Assembly (NCBI RefSeq): GCF_000313135.1
Contig: NW_004457410.1
Location: 108,258-172,257, forward strand
Source of the DNA: Acanthamoeba castellanii str. Neff
Lineage: Eukaryota > Discosea > Longamoebia > Acanthamoebidae
DNA length: 64,000 nt
Direction of reading: 5' to 3'
Shown here: positions 62,600 through 64,000 of the stretch, in pieces
Layout: each line of letters begins with the position of its first letter
Numbering within the stretch: the stretch's first letter is position 1
Notes under the pieces: model-generated
Told to the model about the DNA's origin: nothing
The model's database searches: none
Seen by the model: the letters and a program-made list of their open reading frames with translations, nothing else
Position numbers and translations under genes: made by a program

Positions 62600-64000
62600 G
62601 CTCACACGCGTGCCGTGTCATGTCGTGTCGTGTCGTGCATTCTCACTGGCACGCGTGCACACACAGGTGCAAGTGACGATCGCGCTGTCGGCGTTGGTGG
62701 GGCGAGGCATCCGGGACGATCAGTACCTGATGGACGCGCTGCAGTTCATGACCAAGGCCGCCCGCCACCTCGAGGCGCAGGACCACGCCGAGGTGCCGCG
62801 CCCCTTCGCCGCGCAGGTGGAGGACCTGGCGGGCCGGCTGCACACCATCCTGCGGGACTCGGTCAAGATCAACCAGCACGCCAACGACCCTGAGATGATG
62901 GCCGACCTCTACTTCCGCATCTCCAAGTCCTACGCCAACACCCCCGACCTACGCATCACCTGGCTCATCAACCTCGCCAACTTCCACGCCCTCCGCGTAC
63001 ACCCGCCCCCCCCCCCAGACGCCGCACACGCACACGCACACAACACACGTAATCGTTGCCATTCGTTTCCTGTTGTTTGCAACATGTTTGGTGGTTCGTG
63101 GCACGACTGACGTTGCATCTCCCTCCCCCATCACCATTTGTGGAGCAGTTGAACTGGGCCGAGGCGGGTCAGTGCGCGCTGCACATGGGCGCCCTCATCT
63201 CCGAGTACCTCGCCCTCAAGCGAGGCGCACCCGACGCGACGCAGGTGGCCCTCCCCAAGAACTGCCACGCCTTCCTCGGTACTACGCGCCCTCCGCTCTG
63301 CGCCCTCCGCTCCTCCTCGCACTCTTCCCACACAACACGACACACACGATACACACGACACACGACAAAACAACACACAACACAGGGGAGTAGCTAACCA
63401 GGCGTGGTGTGGTGTGTTGATGTGGTGGCAGGGATCTCGCCCAATGTGGTCGAGGAAGCTCTCACGGAGATCTCCATGGTGGGGGGCGGAGAGGAGGGGA
63501 TGTGCGAGTCGCAGCTCTTCAGCGACCGGGGCCTCGTCAGCGTGCTCCTCGACGCCGTCGACTACTTCAAGAAGGGCGCCCTCTACGAAATCGCCGTCGA
63601 GGCACGCACGCTACCCCCTGTGCACCCACCGCACGCACGCTCGCTCACCGGTCGTTGTTGTTAGCGCAGGTGTACAAGATCATCCTGCCCGCCCACGAGG
63701 CTGCGCGCGACTACCGCGCCCTTTCGCGCGCCCACGCCGATCTCCAGGCCATCTACCAGGACATCGCCAGCGCCGTACCACCCGCCCCGCACCCACCCCC
63801 ACCCCCCTCCCGGCAATGGCATTGTTCTGGTGTGCCTCGCTCTTCGAGTTTTTGACTGATGAGCCTACTTTGCAATGTGTGTGCCGCAGAACGAGCTGCA
63901 GAGCCGCATGCTGGGGAGCTTCTACCGCGTCGGATTCTTCGGCGCGGGCTTCGACGAGCTCGACGGACAGGAGTTCATCTACAAGGAACCCAAAATCACC
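55498..64000 (+). CDS. Zizimin-type DOCK guanine nucleotide exchange factor (3' end outside window)
   Basis: DOCK proteins activate Cdc42/Rac. The start at 55498 gives MENPRGSVSEPPEGW. The next exons read YLRDCIGLFTQDWTTVKRRY, close to the N-terminus of zizimin/DOCK-C/D proteins. A Lys-rich stretch (56270-56320) and FALFNKTEES follow. The DHR-1 (C2-like, membrane-binding) region reads NNLYIYPELVN, NLAIRVQLLNSD and YHAKNPSYYDEFKICLPPTI, then VIGYAWLPLFVDGR. A long helical (ARM-like) middle follows. The DHR-2 catalytic part begins near 62680 with QVTIALSALVG, then DLYFRISKSYANTPDLRITW, LNWAEAGQCALHMGALISEYL, and FYRVGFFGAGFDELDGQEFIY at the window end. The rest of DHR-2, with the nucleotide-sensor loop, is outside. 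One reading-frame break occurs near 62430. Zizimin class is likely; Cdc42 specificity is inferred. Confidence 0.9.
57863..57931. repeat. (GT)n microsatellite in DOCK intron
   Basis: About 33 GT units with a single TT interruption, on the sense strand, in the intron before the exon EIEEFGGLRGDG. Confidence 0.95.
60207..60298. repeat. (TGCG)n tetranucleotide repeat in DOCK intron
   Basis: About 20 GCGT units with one CGCGTG break, in the intron before the exon YEHLLPLSLPLPPEVRSIV. Confidence 0.93.
62203..62276. repeat. (GGT)n repeat in DOCK intron
   Basis: About 24 uninterrupted GGT units in the intron between the exons reading DQVGCVYG and GLLQVWAVNHAK. The sense-strand intron RNA would be G-rich with two-G runs and could form weak quadruplex structures. 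Confidence 0.95.

Overview
The window looks like nuclear DNA of a free-living amoebozoan, most likely Acanthamoeba or a close relative. That is inference from four things: GC-rich exons with strong G/C preference at third positions, very dense short introns full of GT/CA and CGTGTGT-type microsatellites, tightly packed genes on both strands, and a gene set typical of amoebae (zizimin-type DOCK, DENN, formin, BAR-SH3, PIP kinase, VAMP7). It is a draft assembly, with two runs of N (19374-19478 and 48999-49090). CDS spans below include introns. Splice sites were read by eye from GT/AG and protein continuity, so individual exon ends may be off.

Layout. 1-1870 (+): C-terminal part of a BLM/Sgs1-type RecQ helicase. 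2034-4357 (-): choline/ethanolamine phosphotransferase. 4787-6036 (-): a chimeric protein whose first 18 residues after Met are those of histone H3, followed by a PARP-type zinc finger; this is the most striking item in the window. 6195-9848 (-): HEAT-repeat regulatory subunit of protein phosphatase 4 (PPP4R1-like). 10296-15249 (+): large unidentified coiled-coil/acidic protein. 15546-20463 (+): DENN-domain Rab GEF. 20582-26934 (-): PH-ankyrin-FH1-FH2 formin. 27165-30723 (+): BAR-SH3 protein. 30792-33917 (-): phosphatidylinositol phosphate kinase with an N-terminal zinc ribbon. 34054-35522 (+): VAMP7-like longin SNARE. 35643-43939 (-): very large CLU-domain protein with a beta-trefoil-like C-terminus. 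51037-55358 (-): dipeptidyl peptidase 8/9-like serine peptidase. 55498-64000 (+): zizimin-type DOCK GEF, running off the window.

Between the CLU gene and the peptidase lies a disturbed region, about 43.6-50.9 kb. A CpG-poor block holds unidentified ORFs (about 45.09-46.33 kb) and a decayed Ty1/copia retrotransposon (46.38-48.998 kb). It is flanked by two direct copies of the CLU gene's 5' end and promoter. The downstream copy carries a 230-bp insertion with 13-bp inverted ends and an apparent 3-bp target duplication, and the upstream copy shows the matching empty site.

Genes alternate between convergent and divergent pairs. Convergent ends are 68 to about 160 bp apart. Three divergent starts are only about 136-230 bp apart: formin/BAR-SH3, PIP kinase/VAMP7 and peptidase/DOCK. 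From 15.5 to 35.5 kb five consecutive genes act at the membrane-actin interface (Rab GEF, formin, BAR, PIP kinase, SNARE), and a Cdc42/Rac-type DOCK GEF lies further on.
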